This document shows positions 8,550 to 17,532 of a stretch of DNA of 64,000 nt, piece by piece. The position numbers were made by a program, and so were the translations under genes. Position 1 is the stretch's first letter. Each line of letters starts with the position of its first letter. This DNA is from Actinoplanes sandaracinus. Lineage in GTDB: Bacteria; Actinomycetota; Actinomycetes; Mycobacteriales; Micromonosporaceae. The stretch is from assembly GCF_030009775.1 (NCBI RefSeq), contig NZ_JASCTH010000007.1, positions 186,001-250,000 on the forward strand. Direction: 5' to 3'. The notes beneath the pieces are model-generated. The model ran no database searches and was not told the DNA's origin. It saw nothing but the letters and a program-made list of their open reading frames with translations.

Positions 8550-9593
8550 TCAGCGCAGGGAGTCCACGTCGATGACGAAGCGGTACCGCACGTCGGACTT
8601 GAGCACCCGCTCGTAGGCCTCGTTCACCGCGTCGGCGCCGATCACCTCCACCTCGGAGGCGATGCCGTGCTCGGCGCAGAAGTCCAGCATCTCCTGGGTC
8701 TCGGCGATGCCACCGATCGACGAGCCGGCGAACGAACGCCGCGCCCCGAACAGCGTGAAGACCTGCACCGGCAGCGGCTCCGGCGGCGCGCCCACGTTGA
8801 CCAGGGTGCCGTTCAGGCGCAGCAGCCGCAGATAGGCGTTCATGTCGAGCGGCGCGCTGACCGTGTTGATGATCAGGTCGAACGTGTTCAGCAGCGTCTC
8901 GAACGTGGCCGGGTCGCTGGTCGCGTAGTAGTCCTTCGCGCCGAACGCCAGCCCGTCGTCCTTCTTGCCGAGCGTCTGCGACAGCACGGTGACCTCGGCG
9001 CCCATCGCCACGGCGAACTTGACGGCCATGTGGCCCAGACCGCCCATGCCGACGACGGCGACCCGCTTGCCGGGCCCGGCCTTCCAGTGCGCCAGCGGGG
9101 AGTACGTGGTGATGCCCGCGCACAGCAGCGGAGCGGCCGCCTCGTGCGGGATGGCGTCCGGCACACGCAGCACGAAGTCCTCGTCGACCACGATGTGCGT
9201 GGAGTAACCGCCCTGGGTGACCGTGCCGTCGCGATCGCGGCCCGCGTACGTCCCGGTGTTGCCCTTCAGGCAGTACTGCTCGTACCCGGCCTGGCAGTTC
9301 TCGCACTCCCGGCACGAGTTGACCATGCAGCCGACACCGACCCGGGCGCCGACCGCGTGCTTGGTGACCTCGGAGCCGACCTCGGTGACATGGCCGACGA
9401 TCTCGTGCCCGACGGTGAGGGGATAGGGCACCTTGCCCCAGTCCCCGCGCACGGTGTGGATGTCGGAGTGGCAGATGCCGGCGTAGCTGATCTCGATCAA
9501 GACGTCGCGCGGCCCGAGATCACGCCGCTCGACGGTGGTGCGGACGAGCGGCTCGGTGGCCGAGGGCGCGGCGAGAGCGTTGACGGTAAGAAT
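8550..9593 (-). CDS. Zinc-dependent NAD(P) alcohol dehydrogenase
   Basis: A 347-residue medium-chain alcohol/aldehyde reductase (AdhC/YahK-like). It has the catalytic zinc site GICHSDIH and GHEIVG, a structural-zinc loop with four Cys ([20 protein letters not shown]), and the coenzyme loop [13 protein letters not shown]. Homology continues upstream of the first TTG (9500) without any ATG, GTG or TTG in frame: codons read [15 protein letters not shown], the usual family N-terminus. An ATT at 9593-9591 lies 7 bases after GGAG and gives exactly the family length, so I start there. The ATG nearby at 9600 is in another frame and stops after 26 codons. Divergent from an aldo/keto reductase. Confidence 0.85.
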   Translation of the reverse strand: MLTVNALAAPSATEPLVRTTVERRDLGPRDVLIEISYAGICHSDIHTVRGDWGKVPYPLTVGHEIVGHVTEVGSEVTKHAVGARVGVGCMVNSCRECENCQAGYEQYCLKGNTGTYAGRDRDGTVTQGGYSTHIVVDEDFVLRVPDAIPHEAAAPLLCAGITTYSPLAHWKAGPGKRVAVVGMGGLGHMAVKFAVAMGAEVTVLSQTLGKKDDGLAFGAKDYYATSDPATFETLLNTFDLIINTVSAPLDMNAYLRLLRLNGTLVNVGAPPEPLPVQVFTLFGARRSFAGSSIGGIAETQEMLDFCAEHGIASEVEVIGADAVNEAYERVLKSDVRYRFVIDVDSLR

Positions 9594-9740
9594 GGCGCAT
9601 CTCCGATCAGGATCATGGTTCGTCTCACGATCATTACCCAGCTAACCGGATGATCCCTCCGCCGGGGAGTCATTGGTGATAGGTGTACTGCGGGTACCTG
9701 TCTCAGCAGTGCCTCCCGTGTGCCGCCGGGATGCGATTGA

Positions 9741-10736
<996 letters not shown>

Positions 10737-10759
10737 AAGATCATCGGGGTGCTCATGCC

Positions 10760-11446
10760 ATGATCGCCGGTGTGACCGCATGGCCCTACAACGACCGTCC
10801 CGACGGCGTCCGGTTCCTTCCCGACCGCGTCGACGAGGAGGCGCGCGCCGAGATCGAGGACGAGATCTGGACCTGGATCGTGCGCGGGGAGGTCGACGCC
10901 GGCGAATTCGTCGACTACCTCGACGACGGCGAGGAGAACCACGGTCTCACCGGCGAGGAGATCACCTCGGCGTACGAGAAGGCGCTCGACGTCCGGCGCT
11001 CCCAGCAGCGCGCCTGGGGTGACGTGCGGGGCAACCTGACCCTCGCCTTCGCCGAACTCAACCGGATCGGCGTGCTGGCCAGGGAGAACTTCACCTGCTG
11101 CGGCACGTGCGCCGGCGCCGAGATCCACGGCGAGCGCGACGGGTCCCGGCACTGGCACGGATACGTGTGGTACCACCAGCAGGACACCGAGTCGCTGATC
11201 TCCAGCCCCGGCGGCGCGGTCTATCTCGGGTACGGCGCCTACCGGCCCGACGATCTCGACCAGGCCGCCTACGACGCCCTGTCCGAGGACGAGAAGGAGG
11301 CCTGGTACCAGGCCGAAGTGGAACGTCTGCTGGACGAGCGCGTCTTCCCGGTGCTCCGCGGGCACGGCATGGAGGTCCAGTGGAACCGGAGCCTCGCCAC
11401 CCGCGTTCTGGTCACCGGCGCCCGGTGGTACGCGCCTCTGATCTGA
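10760..11446 (+). CDS. Uncharacterised protein, DUF6891-like
   Basis: A 228-residue soluble acidic protein. I recognise the general DUF6891 look: a long acidic N-terminal helix region (residues 20-75), a central FTCCGTCAGAEIHGE segment with three Cys that may bind metal, then a YVWYHQQDTESLISS beta segment, a YLGYGAY strand, and a C-terminal VEWN-like basic tail. No catalytic assignment is possible. The start at ATG 10760 is in frame; another ATG at 10755 is not. It follows the aldo/keto reductase by 23 bases and could be co-transcribed. Codon use is typical of neighbours. Confidence 0.75.
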   Translation: MIAGVTAWPYNDRPDGVRFLPDRVDEEARAEIEDEIWTWIVRGEVDAGEFVDYLDDGEENHGLTGEEITSAYEKALDVRRSQQRAWGDVRGNLTLAFAELNRIGVLARENFTCCGTCAGAEIHGERDGSRHWHGYVWYHQQDTESLISSPGGAVYLGYGAYRPDDLDQAAYDALSEDEKEAWYQAEVERLLDERVFPVLRGHGMEVQWNRSLATRVLVTGARWYAPLI

Positions 11447-11470
11447 GGCGCCCACCGCGGGCGTGCGTCA

Positions 11471-13258
11471 TCACGGGTACAGGGCGTCGAGAAGATGACG
11501 GTAACGCTCTTCGACGGCACGGCGGCGCACCTTGAGTGACGGGGTCAGATCGCCGCCCTCGACGGTCAGGTTCTGCTCCAGGATAGTGAACCGTTTGATC
11601 GTCTCCCACCGGCCCAGGCCCGCGTTGACCTGGGCGATGTAGCCGTCGACGGCGGCGACGAGCGGTGCGGAACGGACGATCTCGGCGTGCCCGGCGGCGG
11701 TGACGCCGTGCTGCTCGGCCCAGGCCCGGACGGCCTGCGGGTCGAGGTCGACGAGCGCGGTGATGTAGCCGCGGCCCTCGCCGTGCACGACGAGCTGCCC
11801 GCCCAGTGGGCAGATCGCGGCGAACCGGGTTTCCAGGGACTGCGGGGCCACGTACTTGCCGCCGGCGGTCTTGATCAGATCTTTCTTGCGGTCGGTGATC
11901 CTGAGGTTGCCGCGGGCGGTCAGTTCGCCGATGTCGCCGGTGCGCAGCCAGCCGTCGCCGGTGAGCACGGCTGCGGTCTCGCCGGGCAGGCCGTGGTAGC
12001 CGTCCATCAGACCCGGGCCCTTGATCAGGACCTCGCCGTCGCCGGCGATGGTCACCTCGGTGCCGGGCAGCGGCAGGCCGACGGTGCCGTGTTCGAGCGA
12101 TTCGAGGCGGTTGACGAAGGTGGCCGCCGACGACTCGGTGAGGCCGTAGCCCTCGAGAACCGGCAGGCCGAGCGCGTCGAAGAACTCGGCGATGTCCGCC
12201 GACAGCGGCGCGGCGCCGGAGATGAAGTAGCGCAGCCGCCCACCGAACCGCACCCGGATCTTCGCGAGCACCAGACCGTCGGCGACGCGGTGGCGCACCG
12301 CCAGCCCGGCCGGCACCGGCCGCCCGGCCCGGCGGGCCCGGACGACCCGCCGGGCGACATCGACGGCCCAGTCGAAGAGCCGGGCTTTCAGCCCACCGTC
12401 GCGGTGCGCGGCGGTCCGCACTCCGGCGTGCACCTTCTCGAAGATCCGGGGTACGGCGGGCATCACCGTCGGCCGTACGACGGGAAGGTTGTCGATGATC
12501 CTGGTCAGGTCCCCGTCGACGAAGCACGGGTAGCCGATCGCGAGCTGGGTGGCGATGAGCGCCTTGCCGAACGCGTGGGCCAGTGGCAGCCACAGATAGC
12601 CGAGGTCGTCGGGCCCGGCCAGGTCGATGGCCTGCCCGGCGAGTCCCTCGTAGATCCAGCAGCGGTGCGGGAGGCGTACCCCCTTGGGTCTGCCGGTCGT
12701 GCCGGAGGTGTAGATGAGCGTCGCCAGATGCTCCGGGCGGACCGCCTCGATGGCCCGGTTGACGGCGGCTGGTGTGCCGCTGAGCAGTGCGCGCCCGCGT
12801 TTGCGCAGGCCGTCGAGGCTCAGCGTGCGCGGGCCCGGCACGACCGGGCCGTCGATGACCACGGCGTGTTCGACCGGCGATCCGGCGGCGAGCACGCCGT
12901 CCAGCAATCCGGCGTGCTCGACGACGGCGATGCGGCTGCCGGAGTCGGCGAGCACGTGGGCCACGTCCTCCGGCGACGAGGTGGGGTAGATCGTGGTGGT
13001 GGCGCCGCCCGCGCACATGATGCCGAGGTCGGCGTGGATCCACTCGATGCGGGTGCCGGACATGATCGCCACCCGGTCCTCGCGGCGCAGCCCGAGCGCG
13101 AGCAGCCCGGCGGCGATCTCGTGGGCGGCCTGCTGTGTCCGGGCCCACGTCTCGGTGTGCGGCTCCCCCGCCGCGTCACCCGGCCAGAGGTAGGACGGCG
13201 CGTCCGGCGTGCGGGCGACCCGGTCGGCGAGCATCGCCCCGACGGAAGAAGTCTCCAT
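11471..13258 (-). CDS. Long-chain acyl-CoA synthetase (AMP-dependent)
   Basis: A 595-residue adenylate-forming enzyme that activates fatty acids with ATP and CoA (FadD15-like). Motifs: the P-loop YTSGTTGRPKGVRL (about residue 185), GYGLTESSA (about 380), and the hinge/C-terminal domain GDIGELTARGNLRITDRKKDLI with its Asp and Lys. The start at ATG 13258 (METSS) follows a GGGGG ribosome site at good spacing; an ATG at 13276 lacks one. It is divergent from a TetR gene, with a palindrome between them that probably controls both. Role likely fatty-acid activation for lipid synthesis or degradation. Confidence 0.92.
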   Translation of the reverse strand: METSSVGAMLADRVARTPDAPSYLWPGDAAGEPHTETWARTQQAAHEIAAGLLALGLRREDRVAIMSGTRIEWIHADLGIMCAGGATTTIYPTSSPEDVAHVLADSGSRIAVVEHAGLLDGVLAAGSPVEHAVVIDGPVVPGPRTLSLDGLRKRGRALLSGTPAAVNRAIEAVRPEHLATLIYTSGTTGRPKGVRLPHRCWIYEGLAGQAIDLAGPDDLGYLWLPLAHAFGKALIATQLAIGYPCFVDGDLTRIIDNLPVVRPTVMPAVPRIFEKVHAGVRTAAHRDGGLKARLFDWAVDVARRVVRARRAGRPVPAGLAVRHRVADGLVLAKIRVRFGGRLRYFISGAAPLSADIAEFFDALGLPVLEGYGLTESSAATFVNRLESLEHGTVGLPLPGTEVTIAGDGEVLIKGPGLMDGYHGLPGETAAVLTGDGWLRTGDIGELTARGNLRITDRKKDLIKTAGGKYVAPQSLETRFAAICPLGGQLVVHGEGRGYITALVDLDPQAVRAWAEQHGVTAAGHAEIVRSAPLVAAVDGYIAQVNAGLGRWETIKRFTILEQNLTVEGGDLTPSLKVRRRAVEERYRHLLDALYP

Positions 13259-13299
13259 TCGCTGACCCCCAGGCATCGACGACTGTCACAGAATTTTTA

Positions 13300-13317
13300 A
13301 AGTACGGCATGGTACTT
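13300..13317. promoter_or_regulatory. TetR-type operator between acyl-CoA ligase and regulator
   Basis: A perfect inverted repeat AAGTAC-N6-GTACTT lies in the 91-base gap between the divergent acyl-CoA synthetase and TetR genes, 33 bases before the TetR start. Position and symmetry suggest an autoregulatory operator. Confidence 0.6.
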
Positions 13318-13349
13318 GTGAAGGGCCAGGGGCGTGCGACGATTCCCCG

Positions 13350-14024
13350 ATGAGCGAGGCGAGGGTGCGGCCCGGAGTGTTCTTCAGCCCGGCGGGCCGC
13401 GACCTGCCACGGGGCCGCAGCGCCCTGGAGCCCGAGGTGGTCAGGGCGGCGCAGCGCGAGCGGATCCTGGCCGCCTTCGCCGAGCTGGTCGCCGACCGCG
13501 GCCTGACCACGGTCACCGTCGCCGACGTCGTCAAGCGGGCGGCCGTGTCACGGAGCGCCTTCTACGCCGTCTTCACCGACCTGCCCGCCTGCGCCGACGC
13601 CGCCTACCAGCGGTTCATCGAGGTGCTGCTGGAACGGTTCGCGGCGGCGTGCACCGACGCCGACGACTGGCTGGCGCTGATCCGGTCGGTGATCGACGCC
13701 TACCTCGACACCATCGCCGCCGACCTGGTCGTGACCAGGGCCATGATGCTGGAGATGGACGCCGCCGGGCGCGCCGCCCGCGACCGGCGCCGCACGGCGC
13801 TCGCGGTGATCGCGCGATTCCTCCACGACCGGCACACGTTCTGGATCGGCCGGGACGGCACCCTCGGCCCGCTGCCGGGCGAGGCCTTCCTGGGCTTCGT
13901 CTACGCGCTGCGGCAGCTCGCCTGCGACCGGCTCGACGAACAGCCCGAACCGGACCTGCGCTCGCTGCGGGAGCCGGTCTTCCGCTGGGTCACCGCGAGC
14001 GTCATGGGCGCCGCCTCCACCTGA
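13350..14024 (+). CDS. TetR/AcrR-family regulator
   Basis: A 224-residue regulator with a 35-residue N-terminal extension before the helix-turn-helix (RERILAAFAELVADRGLTTVTVADVVKRAAVSRSAFYAVF, residues 33-72). The C-terminal helical domain is the ligand and dimer part. Because it is divergent from the acyl-CoA synthetase and a palindrome lies between, the ligand is probably an acyl-CoA or fatty acid; this is inference. The start ATG 13350 is the first in frame. Such N-terminal tails occur in the actinobacterial fatty-acid TetR group. Confidence 0.88.
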   Translation: MSEARVRPGVFFSPAGRDLPRGRSALEPEVVRAAQRERILAAFAELVADRGLTTVTVADVVKRAAVSRSAFYAVFTDLPACADAAYQRFIEVLLERFAAACTDADDWLALIRSVIDAYLDTIAADLVVTRAMMLEMDAAGRAARDRRRTALAVIARFLHDRHTFWIGRDGTLGPLPGEAFLGFVYALRQLACDRLDEQPEPDLRSLREPVFRWVTASVMGAAST

Positions 14025-14051
14025 GACCCCGCGGGGTGTCACGATTGGTCG

Positions 14052-15143
14052 ATGGATGTCACGCGGCGGGCGGCGTCGATGGTGGCCTGCCTGGCACTGT
14101 CCGGGTGCCTGGCCGCGCCGGGCGCCACCGTGGATCTCGGCCGTCCGCTGTCGGACGCGGACAAGCCCCACCAGCGGATCTCCCGCGATGCCGGGCTCAG
14201 CGCCGCATGGTCGCCGGACGAGAGCCTGTGGCTGTTCGGCGACACGTCGCAGGAGAACGGGCCGGCGTTCCTCGCGGGAACGACGGCGGCCATCGGGGCG
14301 TACACCCGGGGCGCGGCGCCGACCGCCCTGCGTGAGGTGCCCACCCCACCGGCGCCGCACCGCGCCGGGCAGGCCGCCCCGGCGCTGTTCCTGCCGACCC
14401 CGCAAGGTCTGCGGGCCACCGCGCGGCAGAGCTGCGACGGCATCGACCCCTACCCGGCCGCCTGGCCGTCCGGTCTGGCCCGCATTCCCGGGACCCGGCA
14501 CCTGCTGATCGTGTACGCCGAGATCTGCGTCCGTTCGGTGACCGACATGCTCACCCAGCGAGTCAGCATGGCCGTCTACGACCCGGTGGCCAACCGGTTC
14601 CTGGACAGCCGCACCCCGTTCGCCGCGCAGCCGCTGGAGGCCGGCCTGCCCGTCGCGCAGCGCCTCGGCTCACCGGTGTTCGGCGACGACGGACACCTCT
14701 ACCTGTACGCCCACGACGTCACCACCGGCAAGATCATGGTGGCCCGGGTCGGGGCGGACCCCGCGGCGTGGGGCGATGCGGCGAACTACCGCTGGTGGAA
14801 CGGCTCGTGGAGCCCGGAGCCCGGGGACGCCGTCTCGATCGCCGCGGTGCCGTTCGCCGGATCGGTGCACGTCGCCGACTACTCGGGCCTCGGCACGCAC
14901 CGGCTCGCCATGATCGTGCAGACCGAGTTCGGCACCGGCCGGTTCCAGATCCTGGAGGCCGCCTCACCGGCCGGGCCGTGGACCCCCGGACCGGCCGGCC
15001 GGGTGCCGGACCGGTGCGGCACGGTCGGCTACGGCTGTTACGCGCTGCACGGTCACGCCGAACTCTCCACCGCCGACCGGTTCCTGTTCACCTGGTACAG
15101 CCCCCACGATCGCCATCTTCGAACCGGGTCCGTGCGATGGTAG
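14052..15143 (+). CDS. Putative lipoprotein with propeller-like (DUF4185-like) domain
   Basis: A 363-residue exported protein with a short signal peptide and lipobox LALSGC at residues 14-19. The mature part has SAAWSPDESLWLFGDTSQ, reminiscent of DUF4185/DUF5005 domains, which are five-bladed beta-propellers related to glycosidases, followed by blades such as GSPVFGDDGHLYLYAH and RLAMIVQTEFGTGRFQILEA and a closing HGHAELSTADRFLFTWYS. Paired Cys near residues 120 and 157, and two near 325-335, may be disulphides. Function unknown; a glycan-binding or hydrolytic role is only a guess. Followed directly by a hairpin terminator. Confidence 0.75.
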   Translation: MDVTRRAASMVACLALSGCLAAPGATVDLGRPLSDADKPHQRISRDAGLSAAWSPDESLWLFGDTSQENGPAFLAGTTAAIGAYTRGAAPTALREVPTPPAPHRAGQAAPALFLPTPQGLRATARQSCDGIDPYPAAWPSGLARIPGTRHLLIVYAEICVRSVTDMLTQRVSMAVYDPVANRFLDSRTPFAAQPLEAGLPVAQRLGSPVFGDDGHLYLYAHDVTTGKIMVARVGADPAAWGDAANYRWWNGSWSPEPGDAVSIAAVPFAGSVHVADYSGLGTHRLAMIVQTEFGTGRFQILEAASPAGPWTPGPAGRVPDRCGTVGYGCYALHGHAELSTADRFLFTWYSPHDRHLRTGSVRW

Positions 15144-15144
15144 G

Positions 15145-15179
15145 AGACCTCCCGGGAGGGCGGGCTCTCCCGGAGGTCT
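15145..15179. terminator. Hairpin terminator
   Basis: Arms 15145-15158 and 15167-15179 (AGACCTCC/CGGGAG type) pair over 13 bases with a single C bulge. It begins 2 bases after the stop of the DUF4185-like gene and separates it from the convergent ROK gene. Confidence 0.65.
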
Positions 15180-15234
15180 GGAGCGGCGATCGAACGCGAG
15201 GGCACTCCCCCTGCGCGCGCGATGTCGGCGCCGG

Positions 15235-16512
15235 TCAACCCGGGCGGCCTCCCGCGGGCTGGGCTGACCCGGCGGGGGCGGAGGTGTGGCCGGGAGCCAC
15301 CGCCGCCTGGACGATCAGGGCGGCGGCGCCGATGGCGGCGGCGTCCCGGGGCTGGGCGGAGAGTTCGACCAGGATCGGGTGACGTTTGCGGGAGTGGGCG
15401 GTGCGTTCCAGGTGGGCGCGCAGCCGGCGAGCGTAGATCGAGCCGGCGAGCGCCGCGCCGGGGCCGGTGAGCACGACCCGCCCCAGGTCGAGCAGGTTCA
15501 CCATCGAGGTGGCGGCGACGCTCAGGTGGCCGGCGGCCCGGTCGAGCACGTCGAAGGCGGTGACGTCGCCGCTGACGGCGGCGCGGGCGACCGCGTCGTA
15601 CGCGCTGGAGGTGGTCGCCATGGTGTCGAGGCCGAGCCGGCCGTTCAGAGCGTGATCCGCCCGGGCGGTGGCGACGACCGCGGGCATCGAGGCGTAACGC
15701 TCCACGCAGCCACGGTTGCCGCACGGGCACTCGAGTCCGTCGTAGTGGATCGACATGTGGCCGAGTTCGCCGGCGTCGAAGCTCGCGCCGCGGAAGAGCG
15801 CCCCGCCGAAGACGAATCCGGCGCCGATGCCGGTGCCGAGGTAGATGCAGCCGAACGCCTGCTCGCGGGAGACCCGGCGGCTCCAGAACTCGCCGAGGGC
15901 GGCGGCCGCCGCGTCGTTCTCCACCATCACCGGCAGGCCGAGCCGTTCGGCCAGGTCGGCACGCAGCGCCGGCAGCCCCTGTTCGGCCAGGCCGGCGGCC
16001 GGCGCCGGCAACCCCTGTCCGGCCGGGTCCGCTCGCAGCGCCGGCAAACCCCCCAAGGCGAAGGCATCACCGGGGTACGGGGTGGGCGCCACGATCGCGA
16101 GCCCTTCGATCCGGCCGCGGGGCAGGTCGAGGCCGGCCGTGAAGTCGTCGAAGCGCCCGGCGAGCCGGTCGGCGGACAGCCGCGGCACGACCTCACGGCC
16201 GACCACGCCGCCGGTCAGGTCGACGGCCACGCAGGTGACCGTGTCGGGCCCGAGGTGGAAGCCGATACCGAAGCGGTTCGCCGGTTTGATCGCGATCAGT
16301 TTGCGCGGCTTGCCGCGGATCGAATCGGCCGAGCCGACCTCGTGGATGATGCCGTCGGCGATGAGGTCGCGCACGATGTTGGAGATCGACGGCTGGGTGA
16401 GGCCGGTGAGGTCGGCGAGCTCGACGCGGCTGATCTCGGCCGCGGAGCGGATGACGTCGACGATGAGAGCCCGGCTGCCTGGCCCCGCGGCGGGCGCTTC
16501 ACGTCGTGCCAT
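15235..16512 (-). CDS. ROK-family transcriptional repressor
   Basis: A 425-residue ROK repressor (NagC/XylR/Mlc type). Residues 12-70 are a winged HTH (ISRVELADLTGLTQPSISNIVRDLI). The sugar-kinase-like domain has an ATP loop (YLGTGIGAGFVFGG), the DAGELGHMSIHYDG signature and a CPCGNRGCVE zinc motif. Between about residues 155 and 190 it carries three tandem copies of a 12-residue unit (GLPALRADPAGQ and variants), an expansion not typical of the family. It is divergent from the mannan locus and very likely its regulator, responding to mannose or manno-oligosaccharide; this is inferred from position. ATG 16512. Confidence 0.9.
   Translation of the reverse strand: MARREAPAAGPGSRALIVDVIRSAAEISRVELADLTGLTQPSISNIVRDLIADGIIHEVGSADSIRGKPRKLIAIKPANRFGIGFHLGPDTVTCVAVDLTGGVVGREVVPRLSADRLAGRFDDFTAGLDLPRGRIEGLAIVAPTPYPGDAFALGGLPALRADPAGQGLPAPAAGLAEQGLPALRADLAERLGLPVMVENDAAAAALGEFWSRRVSREQAFGCIYLGTGIGAGFVFGGALFRGASFDAGELGHMSIHYDGLECPCGNRGCVERYASMPAVVATARADHALNGRLGLDTMATTSSAYDAVARAAVSGDVTAFDVLDRAAGHLSVAATSMVNLLDLGRVVLTGPGAALAGSIYARRLRAHLERTAHSRKRHPILVELSAQPRDAAAIGAAALIVQAAVAPGHTSAPAGSAQPAGGRPG
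15943..16050 (-). repeat. Three tandem 36-bp repeats inside the ROK gene
   Basis: Units 15943-15978, 15979-16014 and 16015-16050 each encode a 12-residue GLPALRADLAE-like peptide. They are diverged but in frame, inserted just before the conserved GLPVMVENDA strand of the sugar-binding domain. Confidence 0.75.
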
Positions 16513-16515
16513 CGA

Positions 16516-16556
16516 GGTAGGGTCTCCGGGTCTCGTGCTGACTGCAACACCCTACC
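16516..16556. promoter_or_regulatory. Inverted repeat between ROK and LacI-like genes
   Basis: Perfect 8-base arms GGTAGGGT (16516-16523) and ACCCTACC (16549-16556) are 25 bases apart, centred in the 55-base gap between the two divergent regulator genes. Likely operator pair or promoter-overlapping control site. Confidence 0.5.
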
Positions 16557-16567
16557 GGGAGGAACCG

Positions 16568-17401
16568 GTGACTCAGGCGCCACGGCGGGTCGGGCTGGTA
16601 TTGGAGCGCGCCTCGCAGGTGCTCGGTGAGGAACCGTACTACCACGAGTTCCTCGAAGGTCTGGAACGGGTGCTGACTCCGGCGGGCGTGTCGGTGCTGG
16701 TGCAGGTGGTCACCGACCGGGAGGCCGAGTCGGCCACCTACGCGCGGTGGGCCGGGCAGCGCCGGGTCGACGGGGTCATCCTGGTGGACCTCGGGCCGGA
16801 CGACGAGCGGGTCGGCCTGGTGACGTCGCTGGAGTTGCCGGCCGTGGTGATCGGCGATCCGTCGACGTCGCAGGGGCTGCCGACGGTGTGGACCGATGAC
16901 GCCGGCTTCGCCGAGGAGGTCGTCGGTTTCCTGTACGGCCTGGGACACCGGATGATCGGGCACGTGACCGGGCCGCCGCGGTTCGCGCACACGCAGATGC
17001 GCCAGAGCGGCCTGGCGGCGGAGGCAGCCGAGCGCGCGATGACGCTGCTGGTCGCGGAGGGCGACTATTCGTTCGACGGCGGCCGGGCGGCGACGCGGGA
17101 ACTCCTCCGAGGACGGCCTTCGGCGCTGGTCTTCGACAACGACGTGATGGCCCTGGGTGGCCTGGCCGCGGCGGCCGACCGCGGGCTGCGGGTGCCGGCC
17201 GACCTGTCGGTGGTGGCCTGGGACGACTCGGCGCAATGTCAGCTCGCCGTACCCGCCCTGTCCGCGATGAGCCACGACGTGGAGCGGATCGGCGAGCTGG
17301 CCGCGGAGGCGGTGCTGGCCGCCATGGCGGGCGCGCCGGCGGCCGTCTACCAGGCTCCTTCGGCTCACATCGTCGTGCGCGACAGCACCCACCCCCTCTG
17401 A
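16568..17401 (+). CDS. LacI/GalR-type sugar-binding protein lacking the HTH
   Basis: A 277-residue protein made only of the periplasmic-binding-protein-like effector domain of LacI regulators: RRVGLVLERASQVL at the very start, then GHRMIGHVTGPPRFAHTQMR, SALVFDNDVMALGGL, VPADLSVVAWDDSAQCQL and a C-terminal HIVVRDST. No helix-turn-helix precedes it: the GTG at 16568 has a strong GGGAGGAA ribosome site, and upstream sequence belongs to the divergent ROK promoter. It has no signal peptide, so it is cytoplasmic. It may sense a sugar and act through the neighbouring ROK repressor, or it may bind DNA by other means. It lies 130 bases before the mannan importer genes. Confidence 0.8.
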   Translation: MTQAPRRVGLVLERASQVLGEEPYYHEFLEGLERVLTPAGVSVLVQVVTDREAESATYARWAGQRRVDGVILVDLGPDDERVGLVTSLELPAVVIGDPSTSQGLPTVWTDDAGFAEEVVGFLYGLGHRMIGHVTGPPRFAHTQMRQSGLAAEAAERAMTLLVAEGDYSFDGGRAATRELLRGRPSALVFDNDVMALGGLAAAADRGLRVPADLSVVAWDDSAQCQLAVPALSAMSHDVERIGELAAEAVLAAMAGAPAAVYQAPSAHIVVRDSTHPL

Positions 17402-17450
17402 TCTGATCATGCGGCTTCCGGCCCTGGCCGTCCACGGTCTTCAGACTACA

Positions 17451-17465
17451 TAAATTATTAATTTA
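17451..17465. promoter_or_regulatory. AT-rich palindromic operator of the mannan operon
   Basis: TAAATTA-T-TAATTTA, 7-base arms around one base, is all A/T in a very GC-rich genome. It sits immediately upstream of a TTGACG -35 element and resembles the AT-rich operators of ROK regulators such as NagC and Mlc. Probable binding site of the adjacent ROK repressor. Confidence 0.55.
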
Positions 17466-17468
17466 ACC

Positions 17469-17498
17469 TTGACGGCTCCGTAATGCGGCCACCATGCT
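17469..17498 (+). promoter_or_regulatory. Candidate promoter of the mannan operon
   Basis: TTGACG at 17469-17474 followed after 18 bases by CATGCT at 17493-17498. The -35 is good and the -10 weak, as expected for an activated or regulated promoter. Initiation near 17505 excludes the ATG at 17494 as a start. Confidence 0.4.
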
Positions 17499-17532
17499 GT
17501 GCGCTCAAACCGCTGATGAACGGATGAGCGAC

